Source: Botryosphaeria dothidea | Lineage: Eukaryota > Ascomycota > Dothideomycetes > Botryosphaeriales > Botryosphaeriaceae | NCBI GenBank assembly: GCA_011503125.2 | Contig: WWBZ02000011.1 | Location: 744,001 to 808,000, forward strand | Length of the DNA stretch: 64,000 bases | Reading direction: 5' to 3' | In this document: positions 11,147-22,705 of the stretch, piece by piece | How positions within the stretch are numbered: position 1 is the stretch's first letter | How the letters are laid out: each line of letters starts with the position of its first letter | Notes under the pieces: model-generated | The model's input: the letters and a program-made list of their open reading frames with translations, nothing else | The model's database searches: none | Told to the model about the DNA's origin: nothing | Translations under genes and position numbers: made by a program

Positions 11147-13186
11147 ATGGCGCACCACCACTCCATGGACTTCACCACCAACAACAACACCAACGTATCA
11201 CGACTATCTCACGACTCCAAGCCCGCCTCCAATTTCTTTGACGATAACGACTTCGCTAACGACTCACTGCTGGACAACCAAACCACGGTCATGTCCCCCA
11301 CCACCAGTGCCGCCGGCATCTTCTCGCCGGAGGCCAGTTTTTTCGACAACGACTTTGCTGCGCCCGCATACCTTGACCGGAGCGCCAATGTATCAACGAA
11401 CCCCTTCTTCCAGGGCAACAACAATAATCCCTACATGCGTCAGTCGCAAGCACAACAGATGCCCGCCATCTACGACCAACAACAACCCGTGTGGCCACCC
11501 ATGGCTGAAGAGGACTCGCGGACCCCCGCTTCCAACATGTTTGGCCAGGACTACGACTCAAATTACCTCGCCGTCGGCTCCACCGAGCCTAACGCTTTCT
11601 CCGGCCTGCCCATGAACGTTCGGCCCGCTTCCGTGTTCCAGCCGACGCCATCCGGCAACCCGCCGTCCCCGCACTCCAACAAGGAGTGGATGGCCATGGC
11701 CGCCCAGGAGATGGAGTCGCGCCCCATCAACAAGCGCATGCGCCCGAACACTCCTCCCGCCCGCTCGTTCTCTCCCTTCCCTCGTCGCGATGGCATCCGC
11801 AAGAAGAACGCTCGCTTCGAGATCCCCCCGGAGCGCAGCCTGCTCAACATCGACCAACTCATCGCCCAGTCCACCAACGAGGAAGAGATCAAGGAGCTGA
11901 AGCAACAAAAGCGTCTCCTCCGCAACAGACAGGCCGCGTACGACCCTCCCTCCCACGTTTGGTCTTTTGGTTCTTGCAGCCGCCTTGTTTTGGTTTCTTG
12001 ATTTCCCCATGCTAACTTTTCGAATAGTCTTGATTCGCGGCAACGCAAGAAAAAGCACACCGAAGAGCTGGAAGAGGAGAAGAAGCTCTGGACCGAGCGT
12101 GTCGTGCAGCTGGAGGAGGAGCTGCAGAGCATGAGACTGCAGTGCGAAGCCGCCATGCATGAGAAGGAGCAGTGGCAGAGGCAGCAGCTTGAGGCCCAAC
12201 AGATCATCGACACCCTCCAGTGGGAGAAGGAGGAGATGGTGCGCACTCACACTCTCGAGACAGGCGAGCTTCGCAAGAAGGTCTCCATCCTCACCGAGAA
12301 GCTTGAGAGCCAGAGCAGCCCTGCCATGGCTGCCGTCCCCAGCTCCACCTTCACCGACTTCGCCAACGACATGGACAACCTCAACATGGGCGGCAACGAA
12401 TGGGACAGCTACATCTACAACGACTTCTGCATGGAGGAGGCCAATGGCCAACAGCCCCAGCAGCAGCCGATGGAGACGTCGCTCGTCGTTTCTCGCAACA
12501 AGAAGGACGCCACCGAGCCCGAGAAGCCCGCCGCCTCTGGCCTTCTCCTCATGCTCCTTCTGTGCGGTGCCTTCGTCGCCAGCAACTCGGGTTCGTCGGC
12601 TCCCGCCATCCCTCGCATGCCCGAGGATGTCCGTGCCGCATCGGCCTCGGTGCTCGACAGCATCTTCAAGGATGCTGGTGTCGAGCCGTCGGCCCAGTCT
12701 GCGCACAACCTCCTTGTCAACCGCGTCGAGGCTCTCGAGCCTGCTCCCTCCGGCACCGCCTGGCCCAAGTCTACCCTTTCGGGCGCGGAGTTTGCATCCA
12801 TTTCTCACAGCACCAGCAACTCGCATTTCGACCAGCTGCATACTCAGCTGACTCAGCCTTCGAAGGAACAGGAGGCTGAGCAAGTTTTCTCCATCACGCC
12901 CTCGCAGTACAACAGCCTGACGTCTACGGACTTCGGCCGTCGTGACGAGGGCACCCCTCCCGCTACCCCTACTTCGCAGCACCGCCGCAACCTCGCCGAG
13001 ACGCTCGCTACCATGCGCGAAGAGCGTAAGGGTGAGACTGCGGCCGAGGTGTACACGCGCAGCCTTCTTTGGGACAAGATCCCCACCGAGGTCGTCCGCG
13101 AGTTCAAGCGAATGGTTGAGGAGTCCGGTAGCCTTGCTGGCGGCAGCAGCCCCGGCAGTGTGAAGAGCGAGGCAGCCAACGTCTGA
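11147..13186 (+). CDS. bZIP transcription factor with a predicted transmembrane segment
   Basis: The exons are 11147..11937 and 12028..13186. The 90-nt intron (GTACGA, branch GCTAAC at 12011, CGAATAG) splits an Ala codon in the basic region and restores RLLRNRQAALDSRQRKKKH. The product is 649 aa. Residues ~1-245 are Asn/Gln/Pro/Ser-rich, consistent with an activation region. The bZIP lies at ~250-310: basic region N-R-Q-A-A-L-D-S-R-Q-R-K-K, then a long Glu/Leu/Gln coiled coil that continues to ~350. At ~434-450 a hydrophobic run SGLLLMLLLCGAFVASNSG follows, then ~200 residues lacking further obvious helices. A DNA-binding domain, single membrane segment and distal C-terminus in this order resemble membrane-tethered ATF6/CREB3-type regulators. 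The ATG at 11147 is the first in-frame ATG of its open frame. Binding site and targets cannot be read from the sequence. Confidence 0.88.
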
Positions 13187-14750
13187 GACATGTCTGCCGC
13201 TAGTCACCTGCCATGACGATCATTTCAAGTACCCACGACACCACACAACCCACGGCCCGGCGTGTATTCGCTTCCAAGATTGTCATATCATCAACGATTT
13301 TCACGGATTTAGCCTGCTTGTTTTTCAGCGATGTCAGCATACAATCGGCTTCAAAGCATCGAGGGCGTCCTTACTGCCCAACGCAGACAGCAGTCACGCA
13401 CGCGGCAGACATTGCTCTTCCCCTTTGCGGGAATGAGCGCATGGCCACACCGGCCACACGTCGCCAAATGCGGCGAGGTTCGCGATCACGCAATACGCCT
13501 CACCGCGAGGCTCAGGGTTGTTGTGGCCCAGTACATTTTCTTGCGTCTACATTTCATTGATTTGGTTTTGATTGATTGTCTTTTCTTATAGCAGAGCGTG
13601 GCGAGCGATCATTTCTTTGTCTCTTTTCAGCGAGCATTTCTACGGTCATGTGTGTCTTCATTTCCTTGTTTCCTTTGTGAGGTCTCACGGACATTGGGTT
13701 TGGGCTATCAGGCAGAGGGACACAGCGCGGGAGGGACGGGAATGGACAGGACATGTGACACGAACGGAAGGACGATGACGAGTGATGTTGATACGGCGGG
13801 CAATTTGGAGGCACTTTCCCACATTTGGCAGCGATATTTTCCTTGATTTCCGCTTTCACTACTCTTCTCGGACTTCGGAGGATGGGTCAGATTGGGAACT
13901 GGATTTCCCAGATGGACATCCCGTACAATGGACAAGATGGCGAATAGGCTTTTGCGCTCCCTCGACGGTTCGATTCGATTCTCTTGGCGTGGCGACTATT
14001 TTGGGCATGGCTTGGGTGGTTGTCTTTCCTGTATCTAATGCAACGGCCGAGATGGCCTGGCTGGGGGCGCACTCAGACTCTTGCAAATTGGATCTCACGC
14101 CGGCTGCCGCCAAAATTTTCTGCTTTGCTGGCAAGCTAGGACACAGCAACCCCGCCGTCATGTCGCCCTTTGCTCACGCACGCACGCAACGCATGCACGC
14201 ACCTGTCTCGCACATGGGAAAAGACAGCGAAAAGGATCTGCCGCTGGCGCACGGTGACGGGCACTCTCTTGATGGAGCGGAGGGACCCTGATGGGCATGA
14301 GCTGTGGCTAGCAACTCCGCAATTGTGCAGAAACTGAGACATTCACCGCCATTATGACCACGGCGGGCGTGGCAGCCAGTGAGGGCGAGGCAGCGCAAGC
14401 CCACCAACCGCGAGCTGGCACGGGACGAGCGACGAGGGCAGCGGGCAGGCTAGGGCGGGTACGGGAGGGGGAAGGAAGGCCCGCGACTCGGCGCCGCCTG
14501 CCCTTTCTGCGACTGGCATGCCCTCCGCGCACGCGTCTGCCGCTGCACTGCGCTGCCCACACTCGCTGCCTCTGTCTGCCCGCCGTGCCCGTCCGGCTGC
14601 TGCCACGGCTGCGCGCTGCAGCCGCAATCACAGACAGCTTCCCCACAGAGATGTACGGCGATGGTGTCACAATGCACTTGCCACCGCGAGCCACTGCCCA
14701 CTAACCACACACACTGCCACAGCTGGCTGGTGTCGGTCGGATCAAGCCGC

Positions 14751-14790
14751 TGCTTGCCTGCTTGCCTGCTTGCCTGCCTGCCTGCCTGCC
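14751..14790. repeat. TTGCC/TGCC microsatellite
   Basis: Three TGCTTGCC-type units grade into pure TGCC tetramers. The run lies inside the long convergent gene-free interval and codes for nothing recognisable. Confidence 0.85.
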
Positions 14791-15945
14791 AACCGCCAGC
14801 CGCAAGACCCCGGACTGCGGGCCGCCCAGATAGCCAGCCAGATAGGTAGGACGTGCCGCACCGCACCGCCCACGCCCGCCGCCGTACCGCCGCAGCCACT
14901 CCAGGTCACGCAAGGCCCTGCCGCGGCTTTCGCGCAAAACAATCCCACGCCTGCCGCCGGGTTAGTCAGTCCGCGACCACCACCAAAGCACATGGCCACC
15001 GAGCCCGCATGCACTAAAGAGCACACAGACACGCGCCCATCGTCCAGACAGCTTCACTGATGCTTGCGCGCGCGTGCGCCCGCCCTCACGTCTATTCTCG
15101 CCATTACTCGCGAGCTATGGCCTCCCGCACACTGGCCACCGTCTATCAGACGCAAGCTGCTGCCCACTGACCTCTCTGCTGCCCGCCCGCTCGCGACTTG
15201 TCTCTCCGGATAGCTATCCGGATAACTAACCGGCTGCTGGAGCAATGGCACTGGGCACCTCACGGACGACGCCCGGGCGAGGCGACCACGCAGACTTGCA
15301 GCTGTCTGCAGAGAAAGCACAGAGCCACAAAAGGGCCACAGAGGAGGCGCAGCACCCTGTGAGACTCACTGACCAGCTCGCGCACGCCCATTCGCTGCCG
15401 CGCTAAACTCAACACCAAAGGCCGCAAGAGAGGGGCTATACGCATCCTGCATGAAGATAGGCACACCACCGGCCAACCCTCAGACCACCGGAAATGGGTG
15501 CTTGCTTGCCTCGGCCCGTCTACATGTCCCTCACTTACTCCATTCTCCACGCATGCCCGTGGCCAGCACCCGTTTGGAGTCTAAGCTTTCCCGTATTGTC
15601 GCACGGAATGGTGTAGGTACATGAAGCGCGAACCACAGCTACGACGCCCTATTCGCGAACGAGTTAGATGAAGGAGCATCCATGGCGGGGCTGCCTATTC
15701 TCCTTCCAGGCAGAATCGCTTGTGGTTGGTGGCGCCTGCTCCCGCAATAGGGAAATGGCGCCAGACGCGCCAAAGGACGGGATTGGAGGGAATTGCGTGC
15801 GTCTGATGGGGCAGAGATTACTATGGGTCCCGCGTGGTTAGAGCCGCAGTGGCAGTTAGAGCCTCCGGAGTGCCAGTACTCATCGACGCAAACACGCTGC
15901 ACACGAGTAAGTGACTCTCACGGCCGGTCAGCAGCGAACGACGAG

Positions 15946-15963
15946 CGACGACGACGACGACGA
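15946..15963. repeat. CGA trinucleotide microsatellite
   Basis: About six CGA triplets in a row in the gene-free interval. Confidence 0.75.
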
Positions 15964-18674
15964 TGCGGCACATTTCCGTGGACGATCAGACCCCACCCTC
16001 GCACTTACTCGGCGTCATCCCTCAGACCTTTGACCAAGAGCTCAAGCCGCTCCGAGGAGGAGGAGGGGCAGCGTAGAGCACAAGCCTCACAAGCGCAAGA
16101 GGCAGAGAGAGCACAGCCAACTGACCCAGCTCATCGGGAAAGCGGACCCTTCAGAGCGCACCAGACACAGCCAGAACAGACCAGACGAGACGAGACGAGG
16201 ACGATCCAGGCGCCTCTGCAGCGTGGCGTCGCCAGTGCGCTGCGTATGGGCAGTTGGCCCTTCCCGCGCGTCTGGCTGTGCGGTGCGCAACAGCCGCAAT
16301 AGCCCTCAGCCATCGGCCCGCCAAACTGACTCTCTCACCCCACAGTTTCTGCTTGCCTCCCAGCCACCTGAATTTCTGAGAGCCTCTCGCTCTGTACCCA
16401 CTGTTGATGAGCAGCGACGAACAGGCCACCATTTGCTATTCCGAGGGACGAGCAAACATACCAATGACTCGCGGCAAACAAGAACGGCCAGCCAAGATCA
16501 GTTGACCTTGGCTAGGGCTACCATGCATGCAGGAAACGCACATACGTGAAGACAGATCTACGAACTGGTTACACGAAACCCCGAGCAACCCACTTTCGCT
16601 CTGCAGAAGAATCAGCCGCAAGTGGGAACCGGCATGCCCCATCGAGATGTCAACGGACGACAAACACCCGGAGAACAGGGCCAAGAAAGAGCAGGTACGG
16701 GTCGTGGAGACCCGGAAGGTGTTCGTTGCGTGTCAGTCAGTTGCGTTGGTCAGCCTTGTTGCGGCTGCCATGTTCCCACCTGCCTTTTCCTTTCTTTCTT
16801 TCTTTCCTCCCCACTTTGCGTTATGTGGACTTGATGATGATGAGAGATGTCGTTATCTGACGATCTTACTATTACGCACTGCTGAGCCGCGTCCACCCAC
16901 TTGCCCAGCTCTCCACCGCCGGCACCGCCGTGATGGCGCGGTTGAAGCGGGGACGCAAGTAGGCAGACGCAAGACAGAATTCAAACGGACACTCGTCATC
17001 ATCAATCATCAACGCTTGTCATCACGATCACGAAGGTGAAAGCACACGCCATCTCCCAACGTTCAATCTCATCAATCTCTCTTTCAGACCCTCACATGCG
17101 CGAACGCGAACACGATGCCCACTCACACGGTGCGGATCCTGCGGCAAAAGTGAGATGGTGAGATATGTGGGTCCCTCCACTTGCTTCCTTCCTCCCCAAC
17201 AACCTGTCGGCATTTTTTTCTGGTCAAGCCCCAATCATCCTCGGCATTCCTCTTTTCCCTTCTCCATTGTTTCTCTTTCCCCCTTAGGTTTGAGATATGC
17301 CGAGTAAGCACATTGCGTTTTCCCAAGGCGTTCATTGTGCCGCCCTATCATCCGCTTCAGTTGCGAGTAAGCTCGCATGGCATGGCAAGGCTCAATTGGC
17401 CAACCTCAACGGAAACGAGCGAATTGCTACCTCTCGACGCAACGCACGTGAAATCCGCGGAGATGGACAAGACAGCAGGGGAGAGGTGCCGTATCAGGGG
17501 AGGTCAACACTTGATTGACTACTGGGCGCTGAGGAGCGACATCCGGGTGTGTCAGGATGAAGACCAGTTGGGTTCGTCGACGACTCACGTTGCCCGCTGA
17601 GCCACATCAGCGCATTGCATGACCTTGTATGTCCCCCGGCCCTGACGGAAGGTCCATGGATCGGATGAGCGACACGTCTGTGGTCTGCGTCTAAACTGAC
17701 TACTGTTTCGCTTCAGTCACTGATTAGAACTGTGCGCCTTAGTTTGTGCGTGGTGTCTGGATGACCCGATTGCTGTATCCTAACGCTGAAACCGCCCGCC
17801 CGATGACCTCGACGACTCTTGAAACCCTGGCCACTCATACCGTGCCTACCGTCCTAACTACAGGCGTACCTTTGCAATACACGCGCCGGACGGACCCCAT
17901 GCGTTGTGAGAAATGGTCAGGGAGCAAAGAGGAATTCAACACGTGAACGTGAGCCTGACACGACAAGCTCTAAGCGGAACAGAAGGCTGAGCAGTACGAA
18001 CCGTTATCACCCCATCATCCATACCATGATTCAGCGGCACGCGTCCGGCGGGCAATCCATAGTGGTAAAAAAAGTACTGGCTAGCCATCGCAACCAACCG
18101 AGGTGGCCTACCGCGCCGTGTCGCGCGCCGTATCCAGACCGGAACACCTCTGGCCAGTCAACTAGTAGTACCAACTGATAGTCTATCACGTAGGCACTAG
18201 TGAAAGGCAAAGCAACCCGAATACCGCGGTCCGGCCCAGCCGCTTTCTTCGGACGTCAGCCAACCAGAAGGAAGAGGCTCTCTCACGTACTTCCCGCGAA
18301 CGCGCGTGTTGGTTGCACTGCCCCGCCGTCGCCCCCAAATCATGGCTGAGCCAACATCCGCCAGTAGATGCCCATCAAGTCAGTCACACACACATTCAAC
18401 GTAGACCAATACTCTGCTCTGCCTCGCCATTAACCTTTTTTATTTTCCGATACCTGTGATGCTATCCTTAGACCCTGGAGGGGCGACGCAAATCCATCCC
18501 CCCCTTTCCCCTATTCCCCTATTGGCTTATTTTTATTTCCGGTCAGATACTATATGCTCACGCGGCACAGAGAATTGCAAATGCGTTAGACACAAGCCGG
18601 GCGACGGGAGACGTGGCTGTGGCTGGTTGACTCTAGGCACCCTCTCTCTCGTCCATCATCATCTGATGGGAGAG

Positions 18675-18720
18675 AGCCAGCCAGCCAACCGGCCAGCCGG
18701 CCAGCCAACTAACCCAGCCG
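18675..18720. repeat. CCAGC/GGCCAGC low-complexity patch
   Basis: Degenerate tandem CCAGC and GGCCAGC units lie ~330 bp downstream (on the minus strand) of the Sel1-repeat gene's stop codon. Confidence 0.65.
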
Positions 18721-19052
18721 TCGCCGGCCGGCCGTCCGCGCGCCGCAAGTTCACCGCTCGCGCCGCCGGGAGAGAGGGCAAAGAAAGAAAAAGCGAAGAC
18801 AAGGGACGGAGGAAAGGAAAAAAAAACGTAGGCCAGCCAAAAGAGGGAGGCTGACATGGCCACGTCCATAGATAAGAGGCCAAAAATGGAAAACAATTAA
18901 CAAAGAAATCACAATACGCCGACCATGATATTTCCCACCCATATGAATGAACCAACCAAACCCTACACACACAAGCCCTCTCTCTTCCTTCCCTTACCTC
19001 AACCCCTCCCCTTTCCCGACTAACCCCGTCCGGACCCCTACTATCATCGTCA

Positions 19053-22000
19053 TCATGACTTCGGGTTGTACTTTTCCTTCCAGATCCTGTAACAAGAGCA
19101 CCACGTGTTAGCCTGTCCGTCCACGACATCAATGAACAAGATAAGATCAAAAAGAGTAACGGCGACGAATGGGTGTGCTCGAAGAGGTCATCCCGTCCCC
19201 CCTTGCCACAATCCCGGCCCCTCCCTCCCTGTCCAAACACCCCAATATCACACACGTACACAGACAGCGCATAAACTGCCTCATTCCCCATCCCGGAAGA
19301 GGGTAAGAGAACTAGGAGAGAAACGCGAGCGTGGTGCTCTCTCGTGTGTATGTGTGTGATAGTAAACGTCACGCATGAACTAGTTCGCTTCTCGCCCCCT
19401 GGCGGTACAAAGAAGCCGCCAGAGGGAGAGGAAAAAAAAGCAAAAAAAAAAAAACATGCGCACGCGTTGGGGTGATGAGGCGGGGGAGGCGGGTAAATCA
19501 AAAAAGCAAAGAGAGAGAAGAAATTTTTTCGAACGTCAGGGAGGGAGATCAGACGAGAAAAGGGAAGGAGAAAGAGGAACGAGAGGGCGGAGAAGAAGGA
19601 AAAACGGGATGCCCTCTCTCTCGTGCTCTTCGCTGCATGCGCCTCATGGAAGTGTTTTCCTGTGCCCTTCTTCTGCCCATGTGCCGTGTGCCTTAGCCGC
19701 GATGCAGAGAGAGCTTCTCGGTTTATTTCGGCATGAAGGGAAACCAAGAGAGAGGAGAGAGAGGGAGATCGATCACCGGCTTCTACCATCATCGCCAGAT
19801 CGATTCCCCCTCTCTCACGCTCTCCTCTTCTGATTTTTTCTTTCCCCTCCCACCGGGCGGGAGAAAAACTACGATTACGGCGATGAAAGCGCGAGGGGGC
19901 CGGGCACACAACCGAGGGCCCATGGACGAACAATGCCCGTCATCGCGCGATCCGGTCCGGTGGTCTGGTTGCGAAGAAAAAAATTTGGGAAAAGGGAAAA
20001 AAAGAAAAGCGTAATGCGGGCGGGCGGGCGGGCGGGCAGAGGCGCGCTGCGAGCGTAGTGTGTGTGTGTGTGCGCCGGGGGGAAACGATTCCGGCTGCAT
20101 CGCTCAAACCACAGATGCGGTGCCACGTGTAATGCTTGCGGCACGGGTGGGTGGGTGTGATCTCTTTTCTTGCTAAGAGAGAATAGCTGATTTGCGGCGT
20201 GTGCAAGGGTTCTCTGTGTGTGGCTGCATGCAGCATGGCTCGGATTCGGAGGGGGGGCGCGCGTGGTAGGTAGGAGCAGTGGTGCATGGCGCCGGCTGGT
20301 GGTTTGCTGCTGTGCGTGTGCGTGGGTGGGGGCCGAGCCGTGCCTCTTCTCCGGCGCTTTTCGTTCCCTTTCCCATCTCCTCGGCGCTAAGCGAGAAGGA
20401 GACGCGGGCAAGGGAAAAAAAATATTCGGCGTCCGATGCGGCGGTGCTGTGTACGTATGCTCCAATGGGCGTTCGGTTTTCGATGGGGACTCCCTCTCCC
20501 TCCCTGCCCCCAGCGGAGGCCGGAGGAAGCGGTGATAGCCAATGCTTGCCAGCACCACCACCAGCCTTGACACGCGCTAGCCCGCTTTCCGTCGCGGCGC
20601 GGTCCCGTTCGGGTGTGCCCGTGACGAAGCCACAGATGGGCTCCACGCGCAACCCCGGCTGTCGGCTGCTCTTGCGACTTGACGCTGACTCTCTTTGTCT
20701 TTCCCTCGAGCTGTGCGCCGCCGTCACCGCCGCCGTCGCCGCCCGCGCGCCCCAAGCTCCATCCTCTCCTCGCTCTCGCGAAGCGCGGGATGAACGGGGA
20801 CAGGGTCCGCAAAGGTGGATTTCGATGACGCAGCCCCGATCGTCTGTGGGCGTGTGGGTGTGTGGGCTGGCGTTCGCCGATGGATGATGGCGTGGAACTC
20901 GCTTCCCGCGTCCGTCTTGGTCGTCGTTCGTGCTCATGGTCATCTGCCGGTAACGTGATGGTACCGCTGACACAGCCTTCGCCGTATCGAGCCTCTTACG
21001 ACGCGCGGCAGCCCTCTCTCTATCTCTCTCTTCCACCTCTTTCGGGGGGGATGGCAGGGCAAGGCCCATTGGGACGGGAAAACCGAGAACGTGAAACCAA
21101 AGAGGCGTTGCGCGTGGGAGAGAATGAAACAGGAAAAGCCGTGCTTACCAGGTGTTGCCAATCGTCTTGTTTCCCTTCTCCTCCGCCAACCGAAGGAATT
21201 GTGCGGCTTTGAACTGCAAGTAGGAACGAATCCAGTCAGCCCCCCCCCCGCTTCTACCATCGGTGCCCAACAAGTGAGGCTGTCGGAGAGATATGCTGGT
21301 GCATGATGCAAGAGAGATGTGGCTTGCGCAAGACATAAATTTTTTCCTCCCACATCCCCTGTGTTGCCAAAAATGGTGCCTCGTGGATGGATGACTCACC
21401 TTATCCTTTTTGCACCCAAAGCCTTCGACGTAGCACCATGCCGCCTCGTTCATTGCGTCAGTGTCGCCCAAGTTGGCGGCCGTCTCGTAGTATTGCCTGG
21501 CTGCCGACGGATCCTTCTTGACGCCCCAGCCCCGCCGGAAACTATTGGCAAGCTCAAACATAGCCAGAACGAGCTCGCCCTTTGCCGCACCGCCCTTTTT
21601 CATGCCTGCCTGCAGCGCCAGAGACTCGATCTCGGCGCTGTTCGATGCTGCGTACGAGAGATATGTGACCGCCAGCTCAGGATTGGGCGTGCAGCCCCAG
21701 CCGTGTCTGCCTCACACGATCAGCAAGGCTGCCCATATCCATCACAGTGTGATCTTTTTTGCATGAAAGCTGAGAGGCGTGGGAGTTGTGACACTCACCG
21801 CAAGGCGAGACCGTATAGCACCTGGCTCAGCGCATTGTTGGTCCCATTGGGATTTGCCAGCCGTCCAAATATCTCTGTCGATCTCTCCAGGTCTTTACAT
21901 TGCAGGGCGGTGCCGTCAGCATATGCCCGTTGCCGCATGGGAACGGATTCTAGACTCACCGCCAGCCTCGTGAAGTCTGATTGCTTCCTGGATATTTTCC

Positions 22001-22705
22001 TACAATGGCAAGCAGCCTAGCCTCAGCGCATGCTCTTCCAGTTCTCGGTTGTCTTCCTCCCCGCAGTAGCAGCAGTATCACACCACCACATATAGAGAAG
22101 AGAAAAAAAAAACCTACATCCTTCCCCGGATCGCTCACGGCCGGGCTGGGACTCCTACGCGGGACATCGAGCCCCGAATCGCCCAAGTTCCCCGACTTGC
22201 TGATCAGCGTGCCCTTGGCTAGTATGGTCGCCCGCTTCTCCCACTGCGCCTCGTGCTCGGCGCTGCGCGCGACGCCCTCGTCGACGTCGGGCAGGTCGGA
22301 CGGCAGGTTGACCAGGCTCGAGGCTGAGCGCGAGCGGCCGCCGCCGAAGTGCAGGCGCTCCGAGAGGCGCTTGTCGCTGCTGCCGGGGCGCGACGACGAG
22401 TTGCCGGCGCTGCTCAGCGAGCGGCCGAAGATGCTCTTGCGGTTCTCGTTCTTCTTCGCCGAGGCGGGGGCGGCGTCGGGGGACAGGAAGGCGCTGCCGC
22501 TGGTGACGGGCCGCTGCTGCTCGCCGGGGAAGGCGGGCGGGGCGATGACCTCTTGGGTGGTGGTGGTTGTGCGCACGAAGGTGAACTCAGGGGTGGTGGT
22601 GGTGGTGGTCGAGGGCGCATTCGCGTCAGAGCTCGTGCGCGCGTTGGCGGCAGCGGCGTCGTTCTTGATCTTTTCCTTCTTCTTGAGCAGGTCCTTCAGC
22701 ATCAT
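19053..22705 (-). CDS. Sel1-repeat protein with a 2-kb terminal intron
   Basis: Six exons on the minus strand (22705..22118, 21999..21960, 21892..21799, 21706..21400, 21213..21149, 19086..19053) give 375 aa. Residues 1-196 are Ser/Thr/Pro-rich and probably disordered. From ~197, ENIQEAIRLHEAG starts a run of Sel1/TPR-like helical repeats (ERSTEIFGRLANPNGTNN, QVLYGLALRHGWGC, LANSFRRGWGVKKDP, DAMNEAAWCYVEGFGCKKDK, FKAAQFLRLAEEKG). These are usually adaptor or scaffold modules. The protein ends NTWIWKEKYNPKS, which matches how I remember fungal relatives ending; those are often annotated as Nif1/Dsf2-like, so the role here is only a guess. Introns 1-4 are 118, 67, 92 and 186 nt. Intron 5 is 21148..19087 (2,062 nt; GTAAGC, branch GGCTAACAC, TTGTTACAG) and splits the Trp codon. 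Confidence 0.85.
20018..20036 (+). repeat. G-quadruplex-type GGGC repeat inside intron 5
   Basis: Five GGG runs separated by single C residues fit the G3N1 quadruplex pattern. They lie on the strand opposite the pre-mRNA, so the transcript carries the C-rich complement. A GT dinucleotide run follows at 20058-20072, and A-runs lie at 19432-19439 and 19442-19454 within the same intron. Confidence 0.8.

Larger units (their letters stand above)
13187..19052. other. 5.9-kb gene-free interval between two convergent genes
   Basis: The bZIP gene (+) and the Sel1-repeat gene (-) end facing each other, yet their stop codons are 5.9 kb apart. I found no supportable gene. Open frames are short or compositionally biased. 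The tract holds simple repeats: TGCC/TTGCC at 14751-14790, CGA at 15946-15963, CTTT near 16793-16806 and a CCAGC-rich patch at 18675-18720. The first few hundred bases are probably bZIP 3' UTR. No tRNA, rRNA or mobile-element signature was seen. Confidence 0.5.

Noticed and set aside
11558..13207. 549-codon minus-strand frame over the bZIP gene
   Set aside because: Leucine/arginine/glycine-rich translation of the reverse of a coding exon; no conserved motif.
18659..19933. 424-codon minus-strand frame across the end of the Sel1 gene
   Set aside because: Translation is Phe/Ser/Arg low-complexity from polypyrimidine tracts, overlaps the last exon in another frame, and shows no family features.
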